NCBI GenBank assembly: GCA_002633005.1
Contig: NMRA01000093.1
Coordinates: 889,296 to 953,295, forward strand
From: Phoronis australis
Taxonomy: Eukaryota > Phoronida > Phoronidae
Direction: 5' to 3'
DNA: 64,000 nucleotides
Every line of letters starts with the position of its first letter. The first letter of the stretch is position 1. The translations under genes and the position numbers were made by a program. Below are positions 11,880 through 25,400 of the stretch, piece by piece. Under the pieces are notes generated by a model. The model worked only from the letters and a program-made list of their open reading frames with translations. It made no database searches and was not told the origin of the DNA.

Positions 11880-12180
11880 AGAGAAAAAATGCCAGAGTAA
11901 AATTAAGGGCGTGAAATTACAAGCTTAGAAGGACGAGCTTAGAATTGTGAGCAAAAACTACGAGCGTAAAGTTACGATCGCACAGACTTGTTCAGAGCTC
12001 ACGTGACCCACAAGCCACTTTCGCATTGGATATGACGATTTCGATCGTAATTACGAGCGAAATCTTACGAATGCAATTACGCGCGACACCCACCCGAAAG
12101 GTCCACGATAGCGACACTCGAAAGACGAGCGAAATTTCGGTCGTAATTACGAGCGTAATTACGGGCGACACTTTCACCAG
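11880..12180. repeat. TTACGAGCG-type inverted-repeat patch inside a THAP element copy
   Basis: The motif GTAATTACGAGCG(A/T)AA and its variants occur repeatedly in both orientations between 11,950 and 12,170. The patch replaces the N-terminal part of the THAP ORF copy that resumes at about 12,185. It looks like the end or whole of a short inserted element, but I cannot define its borders. Confidence 0.4.
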
Positions 12181-12184
12181 AACG

Positions 12185-13092
12185 GCCAACGATAATAATT
12201 TCGCCCACGCGACGTACAAGGCAATGGGGATTTACCAAGTGTATGGCACGAATTTTCTAGCGCCGGATTACAATAGAAGAGTCATGTACGCTGAATTGAT
12301 GAAGGTCTCTTCAAAACGTCTGAAGAACAGAGCCGTGCCGTCGCTGTTGATTCCCGGTAGTGAGCCCCGTCGCCACCCTCCCCCCTAGACGTGCCATTTT
12401 GAAGCGAGAAACCTCGCGACCTGTAGCCACTACATTGAGTGGATCGGGGTACTTACTGTCACCCGTGCCTCCAAACGTACCCCAGAGCGTGCAATTCTGG
12501 GGACTACCAGTGATTCACCCTGTGTCTGTAGCCCAAATCCCTTTTGTAGCCCTGCATACGATGTTGGGTAGTGGGAATGAATACAAGCAGAGTTCTACAC
12601 CCAGTGAGCATGCGCGCACCCAGCCTAAAAGGCTGGGCGATTCGCATTTTTGAGAATGTGCACCTTTTACTAAAAAGGGTACATTCAGATGTGCATTCGC
12701 TGAATTTTGGTAGTTCCTGTCTTTTTAGTGGACTTTTGCTTTCAACTTTTCGATTTTTTTTGATTCTCTGAGGCGGACCTTTTTGCCCTCTTCGCCAAAT
12801 GGGGCGCCATTCCTCTCAACACCTGCCTATGCCTGTGTGTAATCTGCCTCATTATACTAGGGCTCAAACATACCCACCCATTGATTATTAGTGAAAAAAC
12901 TCCTCGTCACCCCTGCTATGAAAAATGTCTCTGTCGCTCACGTCACATGAGTACGGTCACTGTGATATGGGTCGCCGACTCTAGCCATTTTTAAATTACA
13001 AAAAGCTAAACGATCCCTAAATCCAGCCTAAATGAGACCTCTAACAACCTAGCTTATCGTAGAATATTTCGTTGATGGTAAGTGGTGACGAC
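12185..13092 (+). pseudogene. decayed THAP-transposon copy 1
   Basis: From 12,185 the plus-strand reading matches the intact THAP ORF at 39,889-40,584: HATYKAMGIYQVYG corresponds to HATYKDLENYRVCG, followed by the YAELMKV and SLLIPGS blocks, then SSTPSEH. The second THAP Cys is lost, and a stop and frameshifts occur near 12,387. A second block at about 12,940-13,090 matches the 3' part of copy 3 (around 50,690-50,835) but is absent from the 40-kb copy. The N-terminal zinc-finger part is replaced by other sequence. This is a dead copy. Confidence 0.7.
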
Positions 13093-13957
13093 AATCTTAG
13101 AAAAACAGCACAAAAGTAAGCTCGAACGCACAACCACATTTGAGGTCAATGGCGGTACAGCAATTGCCGGTTTGTCACGGAATGTCATGACATCGATAAC
13201 TCCACACTTAGCCAGACGATTCGTAACCTTCCTTGATGAACCGGCAATTGCCTGCCATCCCTAAGTCATAGGGTAATTCCGTACCGTTCTTGACTTCGAA
13301 CCGTCAAAGTGGAAAGTACGCATGGGATTTTTGGGAACATTTTGTGCTTTGACCGCAAATTTGTTGCGAACTCGCTGGAGCAAGACACCGTGAGTGGTAT
13401 TAGAAGAAAGAAAGAATCCGAATTCTTTGTTGAAACCCTGCTTTGTGTAAATTTATTGACATGGACGGCTGAATTGAAGCGCCGGTGGAATTCCTTGTCC
13501 GTTGTGTCATACCTTGTCATTGGGACGATCACTGAAGCTGGTTGAATCGGGTACGATGGATTTCCAACGAGGGTTGCATTGTCGTAACGTAACGGGAAAC
13601 ATATAATATAAAATCTTTAGAAAGAGCGAAACTCGGCGAAATTGACTGAAATGATGATGATAGCCATGATGATAATGATTATGGTTGCGATGATGAACAT
13701 GATTATAGCAATCATATGACGATGACATAACAGAAATGGTTAACAAATCAAGAAGCACTTAAACACTGCATTCTAAAGTGACACGTATCAAATATCGCAA
13801 CATTAAAGGGTAAGCTTGCATGTTATCACAAACCCGGTCAGATGGTAATGCCCTGGAACCAATGCGATGCCATTGCCAAGCAAGTGTTAGACAAGAATGC
13901 AAAATTTAAATTACACACTTAACTTTATCGATGAAACAAAGACCTAATAGTACTCAC
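13093..13957. other. spacer with a small inverted repeat
   Basis: A 15-16 bp inverted repeat (CAGCAATTGCCGGTT near 13,158 and its complement near 13,240) may mark a small element. A GATGAT-rich low-complexity stretch lies at 13,648-13,730. The overlapping plus and minus frames at 13,266-13,545 are not convincing. Confidence 0.4.
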
Positions 13958-14006
13958 ACGAATATGAGATGAGGCTCACGAACACCAGTGCGAAAACGGT
14001 TTGCAT
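13958..14006 (-). CDS. signal-peptide first exon, phase-1 donor
   Basis: An ATG at 14,006-14,004 opens a 16-codon hydrophobic signal-peptide frame (MQTVFALVFVSLISYS) that stops at a perfect donor, T|GTGAGT, in phase 1. This is the design of secreted modular proteins: signal-peptide exon, then phase 1-1 domain exons. The phase matches the acceptors of all ShKT exons in the window. However, this exon lies beyond the 3' end of the array on the same strand, so it cannot be the start of that array. It should begin another secreted-protein gene whose next exon lies below 13,958, where I found none. Confidence 0.55.
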
Positions 14007-16314
14007 TTTGATTATTCAGAGATAGGTAGCTGAAACTTGCAGTGACGACAGCCAAACAGCAAGAGAACATAGGCCACGCCTTGGTAGAAGATTTCTGCGC
14101 ATGCCCTCATGAATACAGGGTGCCTAAACTCTAAGCCTCGTTGCAACAGCCTGACGTACGCAGTCTTCGTTCAGGTTCCTTGATCATTTGGAAACGTGGC
14201 TCGAGTTGACTGGTCGGATTGCTGTTACACCACGACAGCCCTGTGAGCGAACGAATCCCTGCTTTCTCATTAGAATAAAGGCTTCAAGGAATATGTAGCT
14301 ATGTACCCGTGCTTGTATTAACAGTTCTGAGACCCTTATTAAAGTAATTAAGTGTGTCGCTCACGTGCCGGTTTGGTCCTATGGTTTGCACTGTGGGTTC
14401 ATGGGGTGGGACGCGTCGACCGGCAGAACACAACGATACTGGACCTTCAACTTGGCCTGTGAAACTCGCGTCAAATGACGTTGAGGTATATTGAATTTAC
14501 TTATAATTAGTAGATGTACATGTTAATCAATGACGTAAATCCGCAATTCGTTCGCACAGACGGTCATCTGATTGGTCGTTTTCGGCGCTGCTGAATGTAT
14601 GCGGCTTCCGTGTCAGCCCGTTCGACTCTCGTGGTCAATCAAAAACCTGTGTCACGTTCTGCCTGATTGCAAGCGTCAGTGTCAGTGAAACGCGTCATTT
14701 TGCTGANCTAGACGACCGGTCGACGGCCGGTCGTCGACCAATTTCCGACCGGTCGGCCAAAAATTCGTGATGTGTGCTGTATATCACTCAAAATCTAAAC
14801 CTATATACACACATATACATATACATTTACACATTCATATAAACATATCCCTTAAATATATATGTATATATATATATATATATATATAAGTGTGTGTGTG
14901 TGTGTGCACATATGTTAATGACATGGCACTAACACATTCTAGCAACAGACTCCTAAGGGAGGCAAACACAAAACGATATACCGCAACATCAGCATAAGTA
15001 CTGACTATAATACAAAATTTGCACTGGTAATCTGAAAAAACAGTGCCACAAACGTAGACTATGCGATGCTTGGGGTTCCCAGTTTCGTATGTACATTACA
15101 GGCGTTGTACGAAAATATCGTTATTAATTTCCAATGATACGAAATCACCGTGTAGTTTTCCTTAGATAAAATATTAAAGCTACAACGTGACGTGATTGTA
15201 TAGTACCTGAAAAAAAAAATAGTCAGGATGTGCCTCTAAGTCCGCAAAAGTGCTGACCACTTAGGAAACGGGTTGAAACCTTATTGATACAGTTTCATGC
15301 AACCGGCCACAATAGCATTGATTTTAGAAGTGTGTGAGCATCAGAAGATATGTAGGCGCTGTATCAGCAATCCGGATCAACGACTTGTCCCGCCTTTAGA
15401 GGAGCAAAGGGGGGAATTGCTCAGAGCCCCGTCGAGAGGGGACCCCTTTGAAGAAAAGCCTCAGATACAACTGCAAAAACAAGTTTTCAAAAGAATTCCA
15501 CGCTGGCGAAAGTGTCTACTTCGTCAGCGGCACAGTGTTCCACGAGGGCCTCTTTTTCGAGGAGGGTTCCAATATCTCACTGCGTTAAAAATAAGTATTA
15601 ACGCTGCAACCACGTGTTGCAGTAGCCACTAGCTTTCCAATAATCCACAACAATGCACGACTTTCCCAGCCTAACTCTTCGACGCTTGAAATCAAAAGGA
15701 CAATGTGAGCCTTTATTCCCTTGGCAGATGTGGATAATTGGTGACCTTGCGCGTGCCAGTACCATACTCAGTGCGTAGCAACAATAAAATTGATTCTTGT
15801 GGATGACAGGAAGGAATGCAAGATGCCACAATTCCGCTGTCCGGGGTCCCGAAGACAGTTTCTCCACAGAAAAGTATGAAAAAACACAATTGTGCTGTGC
15901 AAACTACCACGACTTACCGTACAGACTTTTCACGGTGTCAAATTCAGAAGGCTAGAAAACAGTGGGCTGGCCCAAACTGTCACACAGTCAAAAATTGGCA
16001 CAAATTCAACGACTTTGTAGAGGCAACAAACCACATGCACACGAGTACGAAGGACGGTCGTATTTTTCACCTACACTTGCTGGCAAATCAGATTGGGGGG
16101 TGATCTGTCCCGCATTTAGTAAAGACCACAAAGGTACAAACCCCATAGCAACTCTTGGCTGGTTACACGAAACAGTACCAATAGCGACCCCACTAATTTC
16201 TAAAACACAAATACAACGGTGGCAATTCAAAAAGAGGTAGGTTTCTCAGAACTGAAACGTTATTGTTTAATTTCTTATTGCTAACTTCGAGTGTTTTAGA
16301 ATTCAATTACTCAC
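14007..16314. other. intergenic or intronic, with TA/TG microsatellite
   Basis: It contains a palindrome at 14,712-14,736 (arms GACGACCGG and CCGGTCGTC) next to the N at 14,707, a (TA)n(TG)n microsatellite at about 14,855-14,905, and from about 15,990 the intron block that precedes each 3'-side ShKT exon on the plus strand. A frame at 15,610-15,690 has a Trp and GYC pattern reminiscent of ShKT, but its cysteine spacing is wrong. Confidence 0.45.
14855..14905. repeat. (TA)n(TG)n microsatellite
   Basis: An alternating TA tract followed by a TG tract; ordinary simple repeat. Confidence 0.9.
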
Positions 16315-16434
16315 GACAGAAGCGGCAGGATCTCCTACAATTCCTTCTCATGTAATAGAAGTACATGCTTCGGTTACAGTGGCCCAGCCGAGCCCGTTGT
16401 CTACAACTTTCGTAGTTGTCCCTGCATGTTCCTT
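16315..16434 (-). CDS. ShKT exon 26 (most 3' seen)
   Basis: A 120-bp phase 1-1 exon. The acceptor TTTTCCAG ends at 16,435; the donor is C|GTGAGT. The module has the six Cys at spacing 6-8-12-3-2, is basic (RRNCRRSC), and has no glycine linker. It retains a donor, so at least one more exon should lie below 16,315; none was recognised. Confidence 0.85.
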
Positions 16435-19400
16435 CTGGAAAAGAATTGCTGAAAACTATTCCTGACGACATAAAATTTACGTGTCTTGGTTCTTATCAAA
16501 TTCATTCACTGCCGATGTCTCTTGGTGGGATACTTTGTCGTTTAATTAAGTTCAAACAGTATCAATAGACCATTAAGATAACTGTGAAAGTAAAACGTAC
16601 GCAACACAAAACACGATGCTCAACTGCAACATTAGAATGCATGTGTATTGTAACTTAGATATGCAAATATTTCTTGTACCGGTTTTCTGAGAATTGACGT
16701 CATAAAACATGATAAGGTAGACGTTAAGATGCAAAGGTGCGTGTGGGTCGCATGGTGTGGGTTTCACACTCCACTGCATGAGTGACTACCAGTGTGTTTG
16801 TAGAGGTGACAGACCACCACCACACCTGTAAGTACTATTACAGTAGTGTCCATCTACGCCAATTGGTCAATCAGTGACGTAGGACTGAAGGGCGCTGCAC
16901 CTGACCCCTTTTAAAAAGGATCACAAGAAAACTAGTTCTGTATAAAAAGTGTTGGTTGCATGAAACAATTCCAATAAGGACGGCAATAAATTGCCGAGCA
17001 CAGATGCAACAGTGGCTGCTTTCGAAGAGTATTTGTTCTACGAGTACTCAAAGATTGTGCCAGTAGGTGTTCCTAAAGTTGAACTCAATAGGATTCATTT
17101 CTGAGTTACCCAGGACATTTCGGCACAGGTGATACAAAACAATCGTCGGCTGCTGATGTTTATCGTTCGATTACAACCAAAAGTTTATTGATTTTGTTCC
17201 AGGCAGATGATCAAGTAGACCTTGTTCAACCAAAAGTCTCTGAGAAGGATTCTCCACTAATATGTTTGCACGGGATCCAGAAATTTTATCTTCAGTAAAG
17301 TACAAGGGATAGCTAATTTTGGTGGATAATATGACAGCTCATTCAAATCAGCAAGGTAACAATTTCTAATTTTGTAGGCGGAATACAAAACATACACTGT
17401 ATTTAGTGTCTGATACAAACATCCAATAATCCTTGTGCAAAGTTCAGCAATAGCACACGGTGTTGCTTGAGGTGTGGGATGCTAATATATGAAACGTGTC
17501 TATTGAGTGGTGTATTGGTAGTGTGAACACCACCACTGATTGGGGACAGTTCGCTAAGTGCCCAGGCACAAAGGCAATTGTGGTTAGTATCTAAGAGATA
17601 TACATTGTATCTGTTCCAAACTAAAATATTACACGACTTTCTGTAACTGAGTTTGAAGGAAAGTGGTTTCAACAAATTAATGATCAATTTCATCACCGCC
17701 ATCGTCGCCAGAAAGTTTGCTAGGTTTGGTGTAATCTTTTGCAATGTAAATTTTGTATGGCTTAAAGTAGAAAACACGAGTCCAATCGTATTGTTTGTGT
17801 TTTATCCTGGCTATCTGCGTATGGTATACGAATTTCCTGACGGCATTGCACTAACAACGGGCATGTCTCGTGAATTAACACTTACGAATGCATGACATAC
17901 GCGTCAAGTATACAGGTGATATTTGATAACCATCGTCGGGAACGATGTTTGGTAAAGGTGAAGACTCTTGGTGGTTCTCAGTTGCAACACAACGAGTATG
18001 ATACAGTCTACGTGTTTTAGGCTGCATCGCATGAGTGACTAGCAGCGGTTTTCTAGAGGCAACAAAACACCGGTAAGTGGAACGGTCGTAGTTTCCACCT
18101 ACACCTATTAGCCAATCACAGTCACGGAATTGATCTGTCCCACTAGGAAACGAACTCAAAATAAACTTTTTTAATTGGCAGGTTGCACAAAACAGTAAAA
18201 CTTGGGACCCTAGTTACTTCTAAAGCACGAGACAATGGTGACATTTAAAAGAGAGCTAGAATTCTGAGAGCTGAAAAGTTATGCTTTAAAGTCGTATTGC
18301 TAACTGTGAATGTACATGTAGATGAACTTGGTTACTTACCACAGAGGTTACAGGATCTCTTACAATTTGCCCTCATGTATGCTCTGTAGATTCTTCGGGT
18401 ACAGTAACCAGATTGAGACCAGCTCCAACAATTTGCGTTATTGTCCTTGCATGTTTCCTCTTTGTCTTTAAATTAAGTTCAACCAATATTAATGAATCAT
18501 TAAAATTACTGTAAAACTAAAAACGTAAGAGACAAAGAACACGTTGATCAAATGCCATATTATCACATATTAATGCTTAGAAATGCACATTAGATGTTGC
18601 AAGGGTAATTTGACAATTGGCGACAGAAAGGGCTCTATGCAGATGTTAATATGATTAATGATTCCCAGTTGCAAAGGAAGAAATGCCATATTTCACGGCA
18701 AGGCAAGCCGAAGAAGTGCTTTTAGACAAGTAAGACCACAACCCCCGTCAATAAATAGGACTACAGTAGGGTGTACCTACGCCAATTATTCAATCAGTGT
18801 CCATGAATTAAAAAGCACCAAGTTGATAAAAATTACAAGAAAACCAATCGTGTAGAATGAATGTGCTGGCTGCATGAAACAATCCCAATAGGGACCCCAA
18901 TAAATTCTCAAATTCAGACACAACAGTTTGGCTGTTTTCGAAGAGTACAATTTGTGCGAGGACTGAGATTAAGTCAGTGGGTGTTTCTAATTTTTAACCA
19001 ATTTGGATTAAGTTCTGAGTTAAGCGGCACAGTTCAGTACTGGCAATGCAAAGTGATCACCAGCTGCCGAAGTTAATCGTACGGTTACAAACAAAAGTGT
19101 ACATTATTTACTTTAGTCCAAGCGGATGATCAAGTAACCATTATTCTGTCACCTCCAGTCAGTTTGCACAAATTCCAAAAATTCTATCCTCAGGAAACCA
19201 AAAAAGACAGCTAATCAGTTTTTTGGTAATAGTGCTAACCAATACTATACGCAGTTTATGGAGTTGTGGTAAAAGTTGATGGGAAGACATCGAATTTGTT
19301 GGGTCATAGAGAGAGCGTGAACGCCTAAACTGATTATATGCAGTTCACTGAGTTCAATGTAACAAAAACAATAATGGGTGGTGGCGAACAGGATTTTTCA

Positions 19401-22400
19401 TCCATGAGCACCCCTGTCCATGTGGCACAAACTGAGCCGTAACACCACGTTCCTTACACTACTTATTTCTATAAATCCGGCTAACCTGCTCATTCAGCTT
19501 GTCAGGAACCTGCTTTGCCAGGTTGTTGAAGCCCAGTTGGCTGTTTGGTGTACTCACTTGGCATTGTATATGGTATTTGCACATTTGACAGTTCGTGCCC
19601 ATGCCCTACTTATTATTTCATTTGCCGTATTGTTCGACCCAATTCGTAGGCAAATAACCAATACCCATTTGGTATTATGTACCCATTTGGTACTGCACTT
19701 ACCTGTGCCACTTAGTATCTGATACTCAATTACACATTGGGTATCGTAATATGTGTGTTATGTCTTGTAATTAAGGTAGCCATATGGTACCTTGTTTGAA
19801 ATATTTAATCGTACAGTAGGTGACCCTGAAATTCCCAGTGCAACCTCAGATATATGTTATCCTTTTGTTGTTTTATTTGTCCCCATTAGTGGCTATTATC
19901 TAAGAGATATACTTCTGTTCGTGATTGAAATACTAAACGACCGTTTGTTACTCATGTTTAACAGCATGGAGTTCAGTAAACATTTAGTAATCGCATTCAT
20001 CACCGCCACCGCCGTCACGAGGATTTCAGACTTTGTCTTCGTGCTTTGCAATGTACTGTATACCTGTATTTTAAATTATCCATGGCGAGCCGAATTGTAA
20101 CAGTTTTTGTGTTTGTCCTGGTAATTGGATTAATGAAAAGTAGTAGTAATACACTTTATTCACTTTAAGTCAAAAACCAAAAAATACAGTTGATACAAAT
20201 TTACGCTTATGGAGACTCCGTGAAGGACCAGAAAGGTCCGCTGACCACGGAGCCACCAGAGAATAAGAAAGAAAAAATACAGCGTTACAGATAAGCAGAA
20301 CTATAAAAATTAGGTGATGATGTACTTTAAAACTACTTGTGTAAAGACTGGGAGAGATTATCGAAAATAGTTACATACAAAGCAGTTGGGAATAGTGCAC
20401 TCAAGTTCATAATTTTCAAAACAAACATTCTTAAAATAATTTATAACAGAGGATAACGAATGGGTAAAAAGTTTTTGGTAGACACTTTCAGGAAGGTTAT
20501 TAATGATATGAGGTAGGGCATTTCGAACTGAATCTTCAACAAATGATTTAGTACAACGGGGAGTATGTAAAAGATGTCGTTGCCTAGTGTAATGTTCATG
20601 AACAGACCCACGAGTAATTAAATTGAACGTGTTAAAAAATAAAGGTAAGTAATTATGAACATATTTGTAGAAAAATTTAATAATAGCAACAACATACAAG
20701 TCCTTTATTTTGAGTAACTGTGTAGTCTTAAATAAAGGATCTGTATGGGCATTNGTCTTAAATAAAGGATCTGTATGGGCATTAAAATGACTAGAGGTAA
20801 TATTGCGAATAACCTTTTTCTGTAATTTAAATATTCTGTGATGTTCACACCCCCATAGCAGAATGCCATAATTAAAATGAGGAAGGACAAGGCCATTATA
20901 TATAGTTTTCAAAGTTTCAAAGGGCAAGAAATGTTTTATGTTATTAAGAACACCACAGAATCTGCTTATCTTTCTCAACAAATTGTTTATGTGTGGACTC
21001 CATAACAAGTTTTCGTTGATGGTAACACCAAGTAAATTGAAAGAACGAACTCTTTCAATTTCCAAATTATTAAACTTTAAATAAAAATCATCAATACGTT
21101 TTGGGGGTTTATGAAAAACCATGAATTTTGTTTTAGTTGCATTTAAAACCAGTCCATTTACGTTTAACCAAGACTGAATTTTCTCCAGTTCCGCACAAAA
21201 CATGCGTGACTCATTAACAGACAATGTGCTATGAATACTATTAATAATAGTAGTATCATCAGCATAGAGTATGCAGTCAAAGAAACTTGTGCACTTCACA
21301 AAATCATTCATATAAATGATGAATAATAACGGACCCAATATAGACCCAATATAGAAAAAAATATTATAAAAAAGAATTTGGGGAAATTGGCTCCTGACGC
21401 CAGTCCATTATAACTGACATGTATTGTGCATTATCTACTACGCATGTAGGTTCTAGCACGAATTCATGTATCGAGCATTTCAGTTCAGGAGTGCTGAGGT
21501 GAAGTTAAGTGTTGTAAACTAAAACGGAAATTTTTCCTTAAATTAACTTCTAAAACTATTGTTGCAACTTTGACATTGTGTAGAAATGTAAGCGCAAGTG
21601 ACACAAAACACGTTGTTACTTTGCGATATTGCCATACACTATGCCTTTCATATACACATGTACAGCTTATCTGATAATCAGCGTAGCAACGCTTTTTGGA
21701 AGACCATGAGCTTCTTACTGGTTCTCAGTTGCAACGTAACTAGCAAAAGTGAAGGGTACGGGCACCAGGTTTCACTGCAAGAGTGTATACCTATAACTTT
21801 GTAAAAAGACAAACCACTAGCACACCAGTATTACGATAGTCGTAGTTTCCACCTACACCCACAAGCCAACCAGTGGCGAGGGATTGATCAGTTCTTCATT
21901 CAGGAAAGGTCAGAAGAAACAATCCCAATTAGAAGTCATGGCTGGTTGCACGAAACGATCCCCTGAGGGATATCACTAATTTCTATAGTGCATAGACAAT
22001 GATGACATTTTTAAGAGAACTATATGTACCAGTACTGAAACGTTAAGCTTTAAGTTTGTAATACTAAATTAAATGATATAGAAATTAATTACTCACCGCA
22101 GAGGTTGCAGGCTCTCTTACAATTCGCCCTCATGTATTTCTCATATCGTCCAGTACAGTAGCGATACTCGGACCATTGCTTGCAGGATATGTCTTTGTCC
22201 TTACAAGCTGCGTAATGGAAAGGAATTTATTGAAAATTATCCCCAACAACATTTCACTAATAAAATGCACTTACATAAAATCCTTAATTGTGAATATCTT
22301 TTCGTGAATGCTGAGATGTCAAAAACGATATCCCGTCATTAGCGCTTGAAAAGCTTATCTGAGAATTGGCGACAGAAAGCATTACATGTAGGGACCTATA

Positions 22401-25400
22401 AGGTAAATGTTAACCTGATTAGTGATTCCCAGTTGGAAAAGTACTTGAGGGACACATGCTATGGACAATCAGATTTAACTGCATGAGAGACTATAAAGGT
22501 GTTTGTAGAAGCGACAGATCACTACCTCACGTGTAAATAGGCCGGCAGTAATGTCCATGTACACCAATCGGCCAATAAGTGTCGCGGGAGTAGAGAGCGC
22601 TGTGCGTGTCCCACCTTAATAAACGATCACAAGAAAACTAGTCCTATAGAAAACCTCCTTTCTTTGTATGAAACAAGCCCAGCAACACCTCAATCAATTG
22701 TAAAGCAGAGACACAACATTTTCCGACGACTACTGTTTTTACTAGGACTGACAGATAGGTGTGAGTATGTGTTTCCGTGTTTAAACCAAATAGTTCTGAG
22801 TCACTCACTTTCACCAACGCCACCGCCAACGCCACAAAGACCGCAGGCTTTGGGACAATTTTCCGCCATCTGCTTCTTGTATGACTTATGGGTACAATAT
22901 TGACGAGAAGCCCAGAGGTCACAGTCTTTTTGTTTGTCCTCGCAATCTGCGTAACAAAAATGGTTGGTGGCGTCATTCAAAAATAAAGCAAACATGTGGT
23001 ACAACAAACCTTGCCTTTAACAGTTCTTGTAAAAATCCTTTGTGAACCTCAGTGATGTTACACACTTTTTGTTTGAAACGGAGAGGAACGTGGTGAAAAT
23101 TGTTCCTGGCGTTAATTTCCAAATAAATTGAACGTATTGTAGACGTTATTACGTATATAATCTGTATCTAGAAATCTTGTATAAATGTGATTTTCAGTTT
23201 GGCATTGCTGAGATAAATATAAGTGTTGTAGAATTAAAATCTATACAACGTCAAACATAACTGAAATGACAATATTTTTGGAAAAAAGGTAACCTACATT
23301 TAAACGACACAAACCATCATGTTACACTGCGTATTATGTTATGAGTTACAATATACATGTAATAAAATTTGAAAACCGTTCCAGAAATATAATTTAGGAA
23401 GACTCCAAGAATATTATCAGTTCTCAATTACAACTCTCCATTTAAGATACACCCTACTGGCAGGATTTTGCGCTGCGTTAGTGGCTTGTAGAGACGACGT
23501 CACCACAAGCACACCAATATGAAAGTTGGTCGTGGTCTCAACCTGTATTTACTGGTCAATCACAGATGGGGTTGTTGACCTGTCCCGTGTATATGAAAGA
23601 TCACAAGGAAACTAATCTAATAATAAGCATTGACTGGCTCCATGAAAGTGTCCCAAATGACGCATAGACTTTGGTTTTTAATTTCAAAGCTAACCTTCTC
23701 TCCCAGAAAATGAAAGGTTAAGCGACTGATATTACTTAAATTTGAAGGATATAGAATTTAATTACTCACCACAGTGCTTGCAGGCTTTGACGCAGGTCCA
23801 CGCCAACTTCTTCGCGTATCGTGTGTCCGTACAGAAGCCATTATCAGTCCAGTACTGACAAAATCTATGTCTGTCCTTGCAACCTGCATAATGGAAATAG
23901 ATTTTGTGAAAATAAGTCACCACAAAATTACAAACTGCACGTATAATAAATTACGCCGAGAGACAAGTATTATATAGTAGACTTTAAGGTGCTTGATGAT
24001 TCTCAGACAATTCTACGTGTAAGATACATGCTACATGTTGCAGGCTGCGATACACGTGTGACTATCAAAGACGTAGCAGCAACAGAAAATAGTAAGCAGA
24101 AAGGCAAGAGTGTCCATATACAGTGTACGTCTACTGTTTAACCAGTGTTACAGGGCTAGAGGGTGCTTTAACTGTACCGAATTTATTAGAGAACTAACTG
24201 TCGCAGAGCTGAAACAGTATGCAACTTGGTTGCGCCTACTCCTGAGGAATATAGAATTTAATTACTCACCGCAGAGGTTACATGATCTGGTGCAATGAAA
24301 CGCCATCCATTCCCCGTATTTTCTGCTTGTACAGTAGCCTCGACCAGCATAAATCCTACAGTTTTTATGCTTGTCCGTGCAATCTGCGTAATGGGGAGGA
24401 ATTTAGTGAAAATTGTCCACGAGACCATTTTGCAAATGAACTTATTTTACATTCAATCGTACGTATATAAGTTCTAGTCAGACATCCTATTGGAGAAATC
24501 CAATTCGGCAGAACTGAGATAAAGTTTTGTGTTGTAAGTCAAAAATCGATAATTTGTTTTTAAATTATCCTTAATCATAATTAATATTGGTTTAGTATTA
24601 TTGTAAAAATGAAAACGTACCCTAGACAAACACAATGTTACACTGCGGAGTGAGCATAAATTCTGAGATTGATGGCACACTGACATAAATTCTATTATTG
24701 GGAAAAATACTGTACTACAACATTCAGGCTCCATATCCAACTTCTATTTTAGTTCCTTTCTAGCCCCATGGAAACTCTGATTATTCTTTCTCTCCTGCTA
24801 CCGTTTGGACCAGCTTCGAGCAACAGTATATTCATTTGTATGTTTTTCTCAATTAAACAGTTTTATGTTTATTGGACTCCCTCCCGTTCGTCGTTAATCT
24901 TTCTAGACAAACGTTGCGTCAGGTATTTATTACTTTAAGCCACAGATGGATTTTCTAAAACCCGATTTCTTTCCATTCAATAGCCTTGAAACCCAAACGA
25001 ATCCCAGTCGCCAACCCAAATGACCCTGGTTCCAAAGGAGCACTTCCAAATTACGCAACCCTATTTCATTCAATCAGTAACCCTTATCTTCCCATACAGA
25101 GATGTTAATTTATATTGCTTCTTCTTTTTCCTATCATATTCAACTTGCTGAAATTCAGAGCAAAGACTACGAAATCACCAGGCAGAACCACCACTAAAAG
25201 TACCAGGACAATCACAAGGTCAGCGATGTCAACTGATATCCTCGACGAGGCAGCTAGATTAATCCAAGCACCTATCTTCAGCTACACCCATCAAGTGTAT
25301 GACCAAAGCTTCCAATCATTTAATTCGTTTCGACCACATCATAACCTGCCATTGTGCTGGCGTCCTCGAATTGACCATATGGTTCTGTGTATTTCGAACG

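Noticed and set aside
15610-15700. Possible 27th ShKT exon (minus strand, KASGYC motif)
   Set aside because: Cysteine intervals do not match the module, the frame ends in a stop after the third Cys, and no acceptor or donor fits.
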